Shown here piece by piece: positions 25,606 to 33,669 of a DNA stretch of 64,000 bases. The notes below the pieces were generated by a model, which had not been told where the DNA came from, ran no database searches, and saw only the letters and a list, made by a program, of their open reading frames with translations. Positions within the stretch are counted from its first letter, which is position 1. The number at the start of each line of letters is the position of its first letter. The stretch comes from Rhodocyclus gracilis (GTDB lineage Bacteria; Pseudomonadota; Gammaproteobacteria; Burkholderiales; Rhodocyclaceae): contig NZ_WIXJ01000005.1 in NCBI RefSeq assembly GCF_009617575.1, positions 1 to 64,000 on the forward strand. The letters run 5' to 3'. Position numbers and translations under genes: made by a program.

Positions 25606-27639
25606 ATGACCATCCTGCGCGTCGCGCTCGACGTACCCCTCAATCGCTATTTCGACTATCTCGTCGCCGATGGCGAGACGGTCAGCGAAAGTGAGGTCGG
25701 TCGTCGCGTTCGGGTTCCGTTCGGGCGTCGCTCGCGTATTGGCGTCATTGCTGGCATCAGCGAGTACAGCGAACTGCCGCTGGCGCAGCTTCGCGCTGCC
25801 GAGGCCATCCTGCGCGACCTGCCGCCCCTGCCTGCGGACTGGTTCCGCCTGTGCGAGTTCTGCGCGAGCTACTACCAGACTTCCGTCGGCGAGGTAATGC
25901 TCTCTACTCTGCCCGCCGGCTTGCGCCGCCTCGACCCAGCCAAGGCGCGCGCGCCCCGCGCGGTCAAGAAACCGCCAGCAGCAGAAACGCCGCCACCGCT
26001 TACCGCCGGCCAGGAAGCCGTTCTCGCCGCCATCGTCGATCCTGCCGGTGCGGCAGGCAAGGCGAGCGGTGCGGGCTTCGCCGCGTATCTGCTGCACGGC
26101 ATTACCGGTAGTGGCAAGACCGAGGTCTATCTTCGCCTGATCGAACGCGCATTGGCCGCTGGGCGTCAGGCGCTGCTGCTGGTGCCGGAAATCAACCTGA
26201 CGCCGCAACTCGAAGCGCGCGTTGCGCGGCGCTTTCCCGAGGCGGGGCTGGTCAGCTTGCACAGCGAGTTGGGCGAGGCCGCGCGCACGCGCAATTTCCG
26301 CGCTGCCCTGGCGGGCGAGGCACGTATCGTTCTCGGCACGCGCCTTGCAGTATTCACGCCCCTGCCGGATCTCGGGCTGATCGTCGTCGACGAAGAGCAC
26401 GACGCCTCGTTCAAGCAGCAGGATGGGTTGCGCTACTCGGCGCGCGATGTCGCCGTGTTTCGCGCGCGCGAGCGCGGAGTGCCGATTGTGCTGGGTTCGG
26501 CGACGCCGTCGCTGGAAAGCTGGGCGAATGCCGTCGAACCGCACGCCGGCGCACGTTACACCTTGCTCACGCTGGCGGAGCGCGCCGTCAGCGGTGCAGC
26601 CCTGCCACCCGTACGCTGCATCGATACCCGTCGCGAGAAGCTCAAGGACGGCCTTTCCAGCGCCCTGCTCTCTGCCATTGAAGCGCGTCTTGCGCGCGGC
26701 GAGCAGAGCCTCGTCTTCATCAATCGACGCGGCTATGCGCCGGTATTGTGCTGCGCGTCCTGCGGATGGGTGGCGCGCTGCACACGGTGTACGGCCAACC
26801 TCGTCCTGCACCAGAGCGACCGCCGCGTGCGCTGCCACCACTGCGGCTTTGAAGGGCATGTGCCGCGCGCCTGCCCGAGTTGCGGCAATCAGGACATCCT
26901 GCCTTTCGGACGGGGCACGCAGCGTATCGAGGAGGTGTTGGGCGAGCACTTCCCGGCGGCGCGCATTCTGCGCGTTGACCGCGACTCTGCCCGTAGCCGC
27001 AAGCAGTGGGAGGTGCTGGCGGCGCGCATCCATGCGGGCGAGGCGGATATCCTCGTCGGCACGCAGATGCTCGCCAAGGGGCACGATTTTCCCAAGCTGA
27101 CGCTGGTTGGTGCCATTAGTGCCGACGCCGCGCTGATGGCCGCTGACTGGCGCGCGCCGGAGCGCCTCTTTGCACAGTTGATGCAGGTCGCCGGGCGTGC
27201 GGGGCGTGCCGTCCTGCCCGGAGAGGTGCTGATTCAGACTGAACAGCCGCAGCACCCGCTGTACCAGACGCTGGCCCGCCACGATTACCCGGCGTTTGCG
27301 GCCATGCAACTCGCCGAGCGCGCGCAGGCGGGCTTTCCTCCCTACGCCTATCAAGCGATGCTGCGTGCCGAAGCGCCCAATATGGACGAAGCGCTCGCCT
27401 TCCTCGCCAAAGCACGCGCCTGGCCCGAGGCCGCCGCGCACGCGGCGGTGATGCTCTACGATCCGGTGCCGATGCGGCTGGCGCGGCGGGCAAACTTCGA
27501 GCGTGCGCAACTCCTCGTCGAATCGCCGTCGCGGCGCGCCTTGCAGAGCTTCCTTGCGCCTTGGCACGACGCCATTCGGAACGAACGTCCCGGCAAGCGT
27601 CTGCGCTGGCACCTCGAAGTCGATCCGATCGAGTTCTAG
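25606..27639 (+). CDS. priA: Primosomal replication restart helicase PriA
   Basis: The 677-residue protein has the N-terminal 3'-DNA-binding domain (LDVPLNRYFDYLVAD), Walker A in HGITGSGKTEVYL, the DEEH Walker B in IVVDEEHDASFKQQ and motif VLGSATPSLESW. An eight-cysteine double zinc site runs CCASCGWVARCTRCT...CHHCGF...CPSCG. It restarts stalled forks by loading DnaB through the primosome. It directly follows the DnaA-box region and is followed by a parS-like palindrome. Confidence 0.96.
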   Translation: MTILRVALDVPLNRYFDYLVADGETVSESEVGRRVRVPFGRRSRIGVIAGISEYSELPLAQLRAAEAILRDLPPLPADWFRLCEFCASYYQTSVGEVMLSTLPAGLRRLDPAKARAPRAVKKPPAAETPPPLTAGQEAVLAAIVDPAGAAGKASGAGFAAYLLHGITGSGKTEVYLRLIERALAAGRQALLLVPEINLTPQLEARVARRFPEAGLVSLHSELGEAARTRNFRAALAGEARIVLGTRLAVFTPLPDLGLIVVDEEHDASFKQQDGLRYSARDVAVFRARERGVPIVLGSATPSLESWANAVEPHAGARYTLLTLAERAVSGAALPPVRCIDTRREKLKDGLSSALLSAIEARLARGEQSLVFINRRGYAPVLCCASCGWVARCTRCTANLVLHQSDRRVRCHHCGFEGHVPRACPSCGNQDILPFGRGTQRIEEVLGEHFPAARILRVDRDSARSRKQWEVLAARIHAGEADILVGTQMLAKGHDFPKLTLVGAISADAALMAADWRAPERLFAQLMQVAGRAGRAVLPGEVLIQTEQPQHPLYQTLARHDYPAFAAMQLAERAQAGFPPYAYQAMLRAEAPNMDEALAFLAKARAWPEAAAHAAVMLYDPVPMRLARRANFERAQLLVESPSRRALQSFLAPWHDAIRNERPGKRLRWHLEVDPIEF

Positions 27640-27650
27640 CCGCCCAGCGC

Positions 27651-27666
27651 CGTTTCACGTGGAACG
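27651..27666. promoter_or_regulatory. Second parS-like palindrome (13/16 match)
   Basis: CGTTTCACGTGGAACG differs from TGTTTCACGTGAAACA at positions 1, 12 and 16; its core GTTTCACGTGGAAC mixes the two common parS forms. It is nested in a longer hairpin (GCGCCGTT...AACGGCGC) right after the priA stop, so a terminator-like role is a competing explanation. Confidence 0.6.
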
Positions 27667-27700
27667 GCGCGATGCGTCAGGGAACGCCGCGCAATGGCAC

Positions 27701-28648
27701 CTATTCGCCGGGTGCCCACAGCGCCGCCGCGCCGAGGACGCCAGCCGAATCGCCGAGCGCGTGCCTGATCAGCCGCGTGCGCACCTTGGCCGAGAATACA
27801 TGCGGGAGCATCGCCGCAAAGGTTCGCTCAGGCAGTGCCGGAATGTTGGAGAGCCCGCCGCCCAGCACGATCACTTGCGGATCGAGGATATTGACCACCG
27901 TGGCGAGCGCGCGCCCCAGTCGGTCGATATAGCGCGTCAGCGTTGCCTGCGCGGCCGCCGTCGCGGGTTCGCCCGAACTGGCCAGCGCCTCGGCAACGAT
28001 CGCCTCGGGGCTGCCATGGCGGCCGGTATGGCGGAAATGGTCGGCGGCGAGCGCCGGGCCGGAGAGCCACGACTCAACGCAGCCCTGTCGTCCGCAGTAG
28101 CAGCGCGTGGGCACGAGCGGGCTGGGGTCGGCCAGCGGATTGTGGCCCCACTCGCCGGCGATGCGGTTGGCGCCGTCGAGAACCTGGCCACGGACAACGA
28201 TACCGCCGCCGACACCGGTGCCGAGAATGACGCCGAAGACACACGCAGCGCCTTGCGCTGCGCCGGAGATCGCCTCGGCGAGGGCAAAGCAGTTCGCGTC
28301 ATTGGCAAGCCGGATCTCGCGTTGCAGCATCGTCTCAAGGTCAGCACGCAGGGGCTGGCCATTCAGGCAGACGGAATTGGAGTTCTGCAGGAGCCCTTCG
28401 TCCGTTTCGGCGCCGGGGGTGGCAACGCCAACGCGTAGGGGGGGACGGCCTGACGGGAGACAAGGGGATTGCTCTGCCTCGACTACGAGCTGGCGGACAA
28501 GGTCAAGCGTAGCCCTGTAGTCGCCCTGCGGCGTGGGCAGGCGGCGCCTCAGGACCGGGCGCCCCGCGGCATCCACGGCGGCGACCTCGATCTTGGTGCC
28601 GCCCAGATCGATGCCTAGGCGTATCTCCGGGGCGGCACCGCCTGTCAC
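27701..28648 (-). CDS. ROK family sugar kinase (fructokinase/N-acetylglucosamine-kinase-like)
   Basis: The 315-residue protein has the ATP-binding GIDLGGTKIEVAAVD, sugar-site LANDANCFALAEA with the catalytic Asp, GTGVGGGIVV, and the ROK zinc motif GHNPL...CYCGRQGCVESWLSGPAL. The C-terminal IVLGGGLSNIP is typical. It phosphorylates a hexose such as fructose, glucose or GlcNAc; the substrate cannot be fixed from sequence. Start GTG 28648 follows AGGA and is only 9 nt after the carbonic anhydrase stop, so the two genes likely form one transcript. Confidence 0.88.
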   Translation of the reverse strand: MTGGAAPEIRLGIDLGGTKIEVAAVDAAGRPVLRRRLPTPQGDYRATLDLVRQLVVEAEQSPCLPSGRPPLRVGVATPGAETDEGLLQNSNSVCLNGQPLRADLETMLQREIRLANDANCFALAEAISGAAQGAACVFGVILGTGVGGGIVVRGQVLDGANRIAGEWGHNPLADPSPLVPTRCYCGRQGCVESWLSGPALAADHFRHTGRHGSPEAIVAEALASSGEPATAAAQATLTRYIDRLGRALATVVNILDPQVIVLGGGLSNIPALPERTFAAMLPHVFSAKVRTRLIRHALGDSAGVLGAAALWAPGE

Positions 28649-28657
28649 AGGCGATTC

Positions 28658-29335
28658 CTAGTCGAGCGGCAAAGCCGGCGGAACGCCAGTGGCGTGCGAC
28701 AACTGCTCGATCGCCGCCGTGTATTTGGCGAGGACGTCCGCTGCGCCATCGATCGTCATGCCCAGATCGCGAACGAGACCATCGTTCAGGCCGAAAATCC
28801 AGCCATGCACGAAGACCTCCTGCCCTCTCGCCCAAGCGTCCTGGAGAATCGTCGTCTGGCCGACACTTAACACCTGCTCGATGACGTTCAACTCGCACAG
28901 GCGGTCAACGCGAACCTTCTCCGGACAGGCGCGCAGCATCTCACGATGCTTCTGGCGTACGTCCTGAATGTGGCGCAGCCAGTTGTCGACGAGGCCCAAA
29001 CGCAGGTTGTCATGCACCGCACGCACGCCGCCACAGCCGTAGTGACCGACAATGAGAATGCGCCGCACGCGCAATACATCGACCGCGTATTGCAGAACGG
29101 AAAGCAGGTTGAGGTCGCTGTGCACCACGACATTGGCGATATTGCGGTGAACAAACACCTCGCCGGGAAGCATGCCGAGAATCTCGTTGGCCGGCACGCG
29201 TGAATCCGAACAGCCGATCCACAAATACTCGGGGCTTTGAATCCCCGAGAGTCGTTCGAAGAACTCCGCGTCGCCGGCGCGCATGCGCTCGGACCATTCA
29301 CGGTTATTGGCGAAAAGACGTTCCAGATCTGGCAT
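28658..29335 (-). CDS. can: Beta-class carbonic anhydrase
   Basis: The 225-residue enzyme has the zinc ligands in IGCSDSRVPANEIL (Cys, with the Asp/Arg dyad) and VGHYGCGGVRAV (His and Cys). VHRNIANVV is the conserved middle segment. It interconverts CO2 and bicarbonate in the cytoplasm. It is transcribed with the ROK kinase downstream and diverges from the DUF1840 gene. Confidence 0.97.
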   Translation of the reverse strand: MPDLERLFANNREWSERMRAGDAEFFERLSGIQSPEYLWIGCSDSRVPANEILGMLPGEVFVHRNIANVVVHSDLNLLSVLQYAVDVLRVRRILIVGHYGCGGVRAVHDNLRLGLVDNWLRHIQDVRQKHREMLRACPEKVRVDRLCELNVIEQVLSVGQTTILQDAWARGQEVFVHGWIFGLNDGLVRDLGMTIDGAADVLAKYTAAIEQLSHATGVPPALPLD

Positions 29336-29635
29336 CGCTCGCTTTCGGGGAACCCGGCGAAACGCCGGAATGCCGCCATTTTACTCCTCTGTCCTCGCGC
29401 CCGGCAGTCCGGCGCAGTCGCGCTTGGCGGGCGGGCGCGAGGGGGCGACAATGAACGCGAAGAGGGGCACATCAGGAGCGTAGCGGAGACGCAGAAGTAA
29501 CGCAGAAGCGGTGTCTCTCGCCGCGCGTAAAACGGCCGGTAAAACGGGCGCCGAGGGCGCCAGCGCAGAGGCTTCCTGCCACTCCGCCCCCCGCCCTCGC
29601 CCACCTCACGACATACCCACGATTACGGAGAGACC
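29336..29635. other. Divergent intergenic region between can and the DUF1840 gene
   Basis: Three hundred nt that should hold both promoters. It includes a short direct repeat ACGCAGAAG near 29490. No regulator site or RNA gene was recognised by eye. Confidence 0.5.
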
Positions 29636-29968
29636 ATGCTCGTCAAATTTCACTCGAACGTCGCCGGCGAACTCTTCATGTTCGCGCCGGTGGCGCGTGC
29701 GCTGCTGGATATTCTTGGCAAGCGCGCCGACGCGCGTGGCGTCATCACGGCTGAGCAACTGCGGCCGGCAATCGAACGCTTACAACAAGCCGTTGCGGCG
29801 GGGGGCGAACGTCCGTTGCCGGCCGGCGACGGCGCCACCCGTACTCCGGACGACGCTCCCGCGCCGAGTGTCAGTCTCGCGCAGCGCGCGTTTCCGCTGA
29901 TCGACCTCATGCAGCGGACGCTGCGCGAAGACGGCTTTATTCTCTGGCAAGCGCCACAGGATTTCTGA
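29636..29968 (+). CDS. DUF1840 domain-containing protein
   Basis: The 110-residue protein starts MLVKFHSNVAGELFMFAPVARALLDILGKRADARGVITAEQL and closes with LIDLMQRTLREDGFILWQ, matching DUF1840. Function is unknown. The hydrophilic middle (about 58-80) is variable. It converges with the c-di-GMP gene on the opposite strand, and the two coding ends overlap by 32 nt. Confidence 0.8.
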   Translation: MLVKFHSNVAGELFMFAPVARALLDILGKRADARGVITAEQLRPAIERLQQAVAAGGERPLPAGDGATRTPDDAPAPSVSLAQRAFPLIDLMQRTLREDGFILWQAPQDF

Positions 29969-32378
29969 GCCAGTCGATCAACGCGTCGAGCGGCATCGGC
30001 TTGGCAAAATAGTAGCCCTGCCCCAGCGTGCAGCCCTGTGCCTTGAGGAACGCCGCCTGCGCTGCCGTTTCGACGCCCTCGGCGACGATATCGATGTCGA
30101 GCTTGTGGCCGAGCGCGATGATCATTTCGGCGAACAGTCCGGGGCCGATGGAGGCCGATGCCGGCGCATCAGCAGACTCGGCCGTGCTGCCCTCCCTGAC
30201 GACTTCCTTGCCGATTTCCTTGACGAAGGCCTGATCGATCTTCAGGCAATCGATGGGCAGTTCGCGCAGGTGGCTGAGGGACGAATAGCCCGTGCCAAAA
30301 TCGTCGATCGCCAGACGGGCTCCCGCGTCGCGCAGGGCGCGCAGATTGGAGGCGACGATCTTGGGCTCGTCCATCGCCAGACTTTCTGTGATCTCGAGCT
30401 CTAGCGCGCCCGGCGGCAGCGCATAGCGCGCGGTCATCTCGCCGATCAGACGCGCGAACTTCGCGGAGCGGAACTGCGGCATGCTGACGTTCACGGCGAT
30501 GTGCTCAGGCGCGATGCCCGCCTTCCGCAAGCGGCAGAAGGCGGCGCACGCTTCACCTACCACCCACTCGCCGATATCGATGATCAGGCCGGAGTACTCG
30601 GCCAGCGGGATGAACACCGACGGCGGCTGCACGAAGCCATTGCCGTCCGCCGCCGGCCAGCGCGCCAGCGCTTCCAGACCGACCACCTTGCCCGTCAGCA
30701 GCGAGACTTGCGGCTGATACCAGAGCGTCAGGCGGCGTGCCGCGAAGTCCTCGCGCAACTGGCGGATGATCTCGATGCGCCGGCGCGGGCTGTCTTCCAT
30801 CTCCGGGATGAAGTACTCGTGGTGCCCGTGCAGACTGCTCTTGGCGCGGTTCAGGGCAATGCTGGCACGCTTCAGTAGCGAAATTCCCGACAGCCCGCCT
30901 TCCAGCACGCGCGAAAGTCCAATCGAGACACTGACCGCCAACGAGTGCCCGCTCACTTCGAACGGCGTCGCGAAGAGCTTTTGCAGGAAAACGGGATTGA
31001 GACGATCTTCCGGGCCGATCAGGCCAAAGACGTCAGCGCCGATGCGGGCGAGCTTGCAGGTATCGCCGAGTTGCAAACGCAGGCGCTGGGCGATCGCCAT
31101 CAGCAGCGCATTGCCCGTGTCGTGCCCCAGCCCGTCGTTGATATCGGCGAAGTGTTCAAGGTCGAGGAGAACGACGACGCTATTGGGCTCCTCGGAGGCG
31201 GCGAGCGTGTCAAGGTCGAGGATGAAACGCGTCCGGTTGGAGAGCTGCGTCAGACCGTCGACGTGCGTCGCGCTGCAAATCAACTCGACCAGCCGCACCT
31301 TGCCGAACGCCGCAGAGACCGTCGTCGCGAAGAGCGTCAGTAATTCGCGCTCAATCGTGTCGGGCGCCGGTTCGCTCGTGAAATAGACGACGCCCGGTTG
31401 TTCGCTGTTGTGCAGATAGAGCGCGGTGGCGTGTCCGCTAAAGGCGACGCCGCGTTGCGCACGCGACTGCGCCACCAACTCGCTGGGGGGCATCTCACCG
31501 CCGCCCGGCGCCGTCACGCAGGAGCGGTGTGTCTGCTGCGTGTGGGCGGTAAGGGACAGCCCGCAATCGGCAAGCGGCCGCCCCGCCGTTCCCGCCACGG
31601 GCGCGAAGAACTCGCACGCGGCGGCACCGTTACTGTCGTCAGCCTTGCTCGTGCCGGATCGCAGCACGCAGAAAAAACCTTCCACCGGTCGCCCCAGCAG
31701 TACCCCAATCTCCGCCAACAGGCTCGCACCGAAGGCACGAATACCTTTCTGGCCCATCAGCGACTCCGTGGCACGCCCGATCTCGTTCTGCCCTCTTCGC
31801 ACTTCGGCCAGTTCTCGCCGCAGTTGGTACGCGCTCAGCGCGGCGGCGACGCTCGGGAGAAAGCACGTGGACAAAGGCTCACCGACAGGCGCGAACGCAA
31901 GGCAATCGACGGCGCCGAAGAATTCGTCCACCACCGGCACGGCCTCAGCGGTGGCGTCGGAAGCCGCAGGTTCGGCGCCGTCGCCGTCTGGCGACTCGAC
32001 GAGGTGCATGATGCCTATTGCCTCCAGCGCGGGCGCTTGCCGCATCTCGCCGACGAGATCCCGCCATGCGGCGTCCGCTGGCGACGACGCCCGGTCTGCT
32101 ATGGCTTCGCCCAGCAGGACGAGCGCCAGGTCGGCATCGACGCCCAGCGCCGTGCGCGATTGCGCAAAGGTGGAGGAGCGTAGCGCGACGGGACGACCGA
32201 AAAACGTGCCCTCGCGCAGCGCGCAGATAGCGGCGATCAAACCACTCGGCGCATTCGCTTCACCGTCACTCGCTAACCGATCGTCGATCACGAGAATTCG
32301 CCAGGGCGCAGGCGCGCTCTGTCGAGCCGGGTCCGGGCGGGCGTTGATCGAGGCGAACGGCGCGGTCGTGATGGTCAT
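29937..32378 (-). CDS. c-di-GMP phosphodiesterase with degenerate GGDEF and intact EAL, DUF3369-type N-terminus
   Basis: Starting at MTITTAPFASINARP gives 813 residues. The N-terminus resembles a degraded receiver (WRILVIDDRL) followed by a DUF3369-like sensor (about 185-370). The GGDEF domain (370-525) has GADVF in place of GGDEF and is probably inactive. The EAL domain (530-790) keeps GLEALARW, EITESL, DDFGTGYSS, LKID and VAEGVE, so it likely hydrolyses c-di-GMP. An insert of about 25 Ser/Ala-rich residues follows KEIGKEV. An in-frame extension to 32459 is unlikely. Confidence 0.85.
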   Translation of the reverse strand: MTITTAPFASINARPDPARQSAPAPWRILVIDDRLASDGEANAPSGLIAAICALREGTFFGRPVALRSSTFAQSRTALGVDADLALVLLGEAIADRASSPADAAWRDLVGEMRQAPALEAIGIMHLVESPDGDGAEPAASDATAEAVPVVDEFFGAVDCLAFAPVGEPLSTCFLPSVAAALSAYQLRRELAEVRRGQNEIGRATESLMGQKGIRAFGASLLAEIGVLLGRPVEGFFCVLRSGTSKADDSNGAAACEFFAPVAGTAGRPLADCGLSLTAHTQQTHRSCVTAPGGGEMPPSELVAQSRAQRGVAFSGHATALYLHNSEQPGVVYFTSEPAPDTIERELLTLFATTVSAAFGKVRLVELICSATHVDGLTQLSNRTRFILDLDTLAASEEPNSVVVLLDLEHFADINDGLGHDTGNALLMAIAQRLRLQLGDTCKLARIGADVFGLIGPEDRLNPVFLQKLFATPFEVSGHSLAVSVSIGLSRVLEGGLSGISLLKRASIALNRAKSSLHGHHEYFIPEMEDSPRRRIEIIRQLREDFAARRLTLWYQPQVSLLTGKVVGLEALARWPAADGNGFVQPPSVFIPLAEYSGLIIDIGEWVVGEACAAFCRLRKAGIAPEHIAVNVSMPQFRSAKFARLIGEMTARYALPPGALELEITESLAMDEPKIVASNLRALRDAGARLAIDDFGTGYSSLSHLRELPIDCLKIDQAFVKEIGKEVVREGSTAESADAPASASIGPGLFAEMIIALGHKLDIDIVAEGVETAAQAAFLKAQGCTLGQGYYFAKPMPLDALIDWLRNPVALARE

Positions 32379-32552
32379 GCAGGAAGTCCGGCGGGGTGAA
32401 GGAAAGCAAGGGGATGGGCCGTCATGGGGGCCGATATGGCCCCGGTGCGACCGCTGCACGCGACGCTAGTCAGCAAGGCGGCGCAGTCGTATCGCCATGG
32501 CAGGCAGCCGCCGGAAGCAATCGCCGCCGGCGTGGGGGTCAGCGAGCGCGGC

Positions 32553-33623
32553 TCAGGGAGTAATCGGCTCAACGTGCAACTCCACGCTGAAACGCTCACG
32601 TACGTCGTGAGCAACGGCGCTGGCCAGCGCGCGTACGTCGGCGCTGCGGGCGCCGCCGTGATTGACGAGCACCAGCGCTTGCCCGGCATACATACCGACC
32701 GGGCCGAGGGTTCGCCCCTTCCAGCCGGTCTGTTCGATGAGCCAGCCGGCTGCCAATTTCACGCGACCATCGCCTTGCCGATGCTGCGGCATGGCGGGGA
32801 ATTCGGCGGCCAGACGTGCGGCGTGCCCGGCTTCGACGATCGGGTTGTGGAAGAAACTGCCGGCATTGGGCAGTCGTGCCGGGTCGGGCAGCTTGCGTTG
32901 CCGCAAGGCGGCGACCGCTTTGGCGATCTGCCGGGCATCGGCTGTAGCCGGCGACGCCACGCCGTGTTCAGCGAGGGTGTCGGCGATGCCGGCGTAGCCA
33001 AGTTGGGCCTGCCAACGCTTCGGCAGGCGAAACACAACTGCGGTTACCAGCACGCGGCCGTCGCGGTGCCAGCCGCGCTGCTTGAATACGCTGTCGCGAT
33101 ACGCGAACTGGCAATCGTCGCGGCTCACCACGTGCGAGGTGCCCTCTGCCAGATCGACGTATTCGACCGAGGCGATGAGTTCGCCGACCTCGCGCCCGTA
33201 AGCGCCGATGTTCTGAATCGGCGCCGCGCCGACGCTGCCGGGAATGGCGGTCAGATTTTCCAGGCCGCCCCAGCCTTGCGCCAGCGTCCACTCGACGAAC
33301 TCCGGCCATGGTTCGCCGCCACTGGCGCGCACGTATACAGCTTCGCCATCCTCGCCGATCAGCGCGCGACCGCGCAGCGCCATGTGCAGCACGAGGCCAT
33401 CGAAAGCATCGTCAAGAACGACATTGCTGCCGCCGCCGAGAACGAAAAGGCGGCAAGCCGTGCGCCTCGCGTAAGCGCCTACTTCGGCGATATCGTCGAT
33501 GCTGTCGAGACGGGCGAACAAAGCAGCACGCGCCGGCAGTGCCAGCGAGTTGAGGGCGCCCAGATCGGCGTCGGTACGAAGTCGGGCAGGAAGCATGGCA
33601 GAGGACGAATAAGGAGCGGGCAT
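32553..33623 (-). CDS. murB: UDP-N-acetylenolpyruvoylglucosamine reductase
   Basis: The 356-residue FAD enzyme of peptidoglycan synthesis has FVLGGGSNVVLDDAFDGLVL, the GSVGAAPIQNIGAYGREV segment of the FAD fold, CQFAYRDSVFK and a C-terminal NAGSFFHNPIV with catalytic Ser. NHGGA...DVRALASAVAHDVRERFSVELHVEPI ends the substrate-binding domain. ATG 33623 follows GAGG; an internal ATG at 33596 is an alternative. It lies 46 nt upstream of nothing on its own strand except metH, which precedes it. Confidence 0.96.
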   Translation of the reverse strand: MPAPYSSSAMLPARLRTDADLGALNSLALPARAALFARLDSIDDIAEVGAYARRTACRLFVLGGGSNVVLDDAFDGLVLHMALRGRALIGEDGEAVYVRASGGEPWPEFVEWTLAQGWGGLENLTAIPGSVGAAPIQNIGAYGREVGELIASVEYVDLAEGTSHVVSRDDCQFAYRDSVFKQRGWHRDGRVLVTAVVFRLPKRWQAQLGYAGIADTLAEHGVASPATADARQIAKAVAALRQRKLPDPARLPNAGSFFHNPIVEAGHAARLAAEFPAMPQHRQGDGRVKLAAGWLIEQTGWKGRTLGPVGMYAGQALVLVNHGGARSADVRALASAVAHDVRERFSVELHVEPITP

Positions 33624-33669
33624 TCTAACCTCTAAAACCGCCCCTTCCGTGTGCGCTACCGCGCACTCC

